Shown: positions 62,731 through 64,000 of the stretch, piece by piece
Layout of the letters: each line of letters opens with the position of its first letter
Position numbering within the stretch: position 1 is the stretch's first letter
Assembly (NCBI GenBank): GCA_021298355.1
Contig: JAJTEH010000006.1
Span: forward strand, 186,001-250,000
DNA: 64,000 nucleotides
Direction of reading: 5' to 3'
Origin: Flammeovirgaceae bacterium
GTDB lineage: Bacteria > Bacteroidota > Bacteroidia > Cytophagales > Cyclobacteriaceae
Translations under genes and position numbers: made by a program
Notes under the pieces: generated by a model
What the model was told of the DNA's origin: nothing
Seen by the model: only the letters and a program-made list of their open reading frames with translations
Database searches by the model: none

Positions 62731-63927
62731 ATGAAAAAATTCCCTGACACTTTTCAGTTCGGCACCAGCACATCAGCCTACCAGATTGAAACACCTTTCG
62801 AACACGATTGGGTAGATGTAAATAGTTTGGATGGACACATCTTTAACCGAACCACAGATCATGAAAAGTTATGGGAGAGTGATGTAGAACTTATTGCTAC
62901 ACTTGCCCCACACTACCGCATGAGCTTAATGTGGAGCAAACTGCAACGAACGCCCTACGCACCGTTAGACGCCCAGGCAGTGGCACATTACCATCAGGTA
63001 CTACAAGCACTAAAAGCAACAAATGTAAGCATAATGATGGTGCTTCACCACTTTACCAACCCAATATGGTTTAGCAAAGTAGGTGGCTGGGAGAAAGCCG
63101 AAAATATTTTTCTTTGGCTGGACTTTGTAACTAAGCTCGTAAACGAATTTGGAGGCTATGTAAGCAGTTGGAATACATTTAATGAACCGAATGTATACGC
63201 CTGCTTCGGATGGATTGTAGGCAAATTTCCACCCTTTAAAAACAATATTCTTTTAGCCGGAAAAGTAGTAAAGCATATGGGGCTTGCGCATGATAAAGCT
63301 TACGACATTATTAAATCTAAATTCCCAGAACACCCTGTTGGTATATCGCATAATACAGCAGTATTTACAGCCGACTCTTTTTTAGGTAAGTTACCTGCGC
63401 GGTTGTCTGACTTATGGTTTATGGAGTTTGTGCCAGGCCATTTCGAAAAAGCAGATTTCTTTGGCATGAGTTACTATGCACGCATTAACCACGACCCTTT
63501 GCCTGTAACCATGATTACAACACCCGAGAAGTTAAAAGCGAGCGGAAAAGACCATGACGATATGTGGGAATATTACCCTGAAGGACTTCGGGAAAATGTG
63601 CTTCGTTACTGGAAAAAATACCAGAAACCCATCATCATTACAGAAAATGGTATTTGCACGAAAGACGATACCAAGCGCATAAAAGCCATTACCGACTATC
63701 TAAGCATTCTGCATCAACTTATTGCCGATGGAATTCCTATAAAAGGATATTACTACTGGAGCACGTGGGATAACTTCGAGTGGGCACTTGGCCCAACGTA
63801 TCAGTTTGGTTTGGCCACGTGCGATCCCGAAAGTAAAGAACGCAACATAAAACCTAGTGGCTCTTTATATGCCAGAATAGCACATAGCTGCGAATTGCAT
63901 GTACCCAACGCCCATCAACCCCGATAA
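62731..63927 (+). CDS. GH1 beta-glucosidase-type glycosidase
   Basis: 398-residue GH1 enzyme, cytoplasmic (no signal). The N-terminal signature is FQFGTSTSAYQIE. Acid/base Glu152 is in TFNEPNVYA and nucleophile Glu305 in IIITENGI. KGYYYWSTWDNFEWALG and QFGLATCDPESKERNIKPS follow near the end, as in family members. It is ~50 residues shorter than typical GH1 enzymes, and the segment around residues 170-240 looks reduced. Substrate may be a cellobiose-type or other beta-linked sugar; unrelated to the alpha-glucan locus as far as sequence shows. It lies 18 bases after the H1-like terminator. The last 73 bases of the window hold nothing I can support. Confidence 0.9.
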   Translation: MKKFPDTFQFGTSTSAYQIETPFEHDWVDVNSLDGHIFNRTTDHEKLWESDVELIATLAPHYRMSLMWSKLQRTPYAPLDAQAVAHYHQVLQALKATNVSIMMVLHHFTNPIWFSKVGGWEKAENIFLWLDFVTKLVNEFGGYVSSWNTFNEPNVYACFGWIVGKFPPFKNNILLAGKVVKHMGLAHDKAYDIIKSKFPEHPVGISHNTAVFTADSFLGKLPARLSDLWFMEFVPGHFEKADFFGMSYYARINHDPLPVTMITTPEKLKASGKDHDDMWEYYPEGLRENVLRYWKKYQKPIIITENGICTKDDTKRIKAITDYLSILHQLIADGIPIKGYYYWSTWDNFEWALGPTYQFGLATCDPESKERNIKPSGSLYARIAHSCELHVPNAHQPR

Positions 63928-64000
63928 AAATCAGGATTGAATCTAACAGCAATCATACCCGATAAATAAAGATGGCTGTAGTTTGGTTGTATGAAACCAA

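Noticed and set aside
63972-64000. Start of a further gene at the window end
   Set aside because: An ATG with nine open codons (MAVVWLYET) is visible but far too short to call.

Overview
The window is a chromosomal segment of a Bacteroidota bacterium, most likely of the order Cytophagales. The reasons are: a type IX secretion (T9SS) type A sorting domain on an amylase and a type B (gliding-motility-type) domain on a second secreted protein; a SusC/SusD/SusE starch-uptake trio; a split transketolase; and several exact TAnnTTTG -7 promoter elements with no usable Shine-Dalgarno sequences. It is AT-rich, gene-dense and mostly ordinary chromosome. I saw no tRNA, rRNA, CRISPR array, intact transposase or integrase.

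Layout. 1-4.7 kb: 3' part of hutH, then a T9SS type B surface protein, YbaB and a GT2 glycosyltransferase on one strand, nearly without gaps. 4.7-11.3 kb: PspC-like protein, OmpA/TPR lipoprotein, pdhB, a Rieske oxygenase, a DUF1573 protein, trpS. 11.4-32.9 kb: an alpha-glucan (starch/maltodextrin) utilisation locus. On the minus strand it has SusC, SusD, a SusE-like protein with two tandem glucan-binding modules, a T9SS-exported GH13 amylase, beta-phosphoglucomutase and GH65 maltose phosphorylase. On the plus strand it has a LacI-type regulator and, further on, GH31 alpha-glucosidase, a lipoprotein GH13 enzyme, an SLC45-like sugar transporter and an unexpected esterase. A 16-bp sequence, identical in front of susC and in front of the GH31 operon, is a strong candidate for the LacI-type operator joining the two arms. 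33-47.3 kb: lipoproteins, secreted MsrA, a HAMP-GAF protein paired with YfiR, lhgO, RidA, a hexose MFS transporter, an exonuclease gene broken by an internal deletion, an M48 protease, a second secreted neopullulanase-like GH13, a FAH-family protein, an M23 peptidase and a peroxiredoxin with a histone-like tail. 47.3-52.6 kb: the accessory-looking stretch. It has a GC-rich inverted-repeat island, the N-terminal half of transketolase, and five small minus-strand genes, four without recognisable function; two copies of a ~115-bp repeat flank the middle pair. 52.6-64 kb: gamma carbonic anhydrase-like protein, then a housekeeping run miaB, sigma-54 activator, lptE, unknown, secG, (opposite) unknown, groES, groEL, mnmE, a histone H1-like protein and a GH1 glucosidase.

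How the glucan genes fit together. The T9SS amylase and SusE/SusD capture and cut glucan at the surface, SusC imports oligomers, and the secreted or lipoprotein GH13 enzymes trim them. The SLC45-like permease takes maltose/maltodextrin across the inner membrane. GH31 hydrolyses them, or GH65 plus beta-PGM converts maltose to glucose and glucose 6-phosphate. No SusR homologue is seen; a LacI-type regulator takes that place.

The observations most worth following are the shared operator, the repeat-flanked small-gene block at 50.5-51.9 kb, the GC-rich island at 47.5 kb, the histone-like tail on the peroxiredoxin next to a separate H1-like protein, the YfiR/HAMP-GAF pair, the His-to-Gln change in the lipoprotein amylase and the internally deleted exonuclease.
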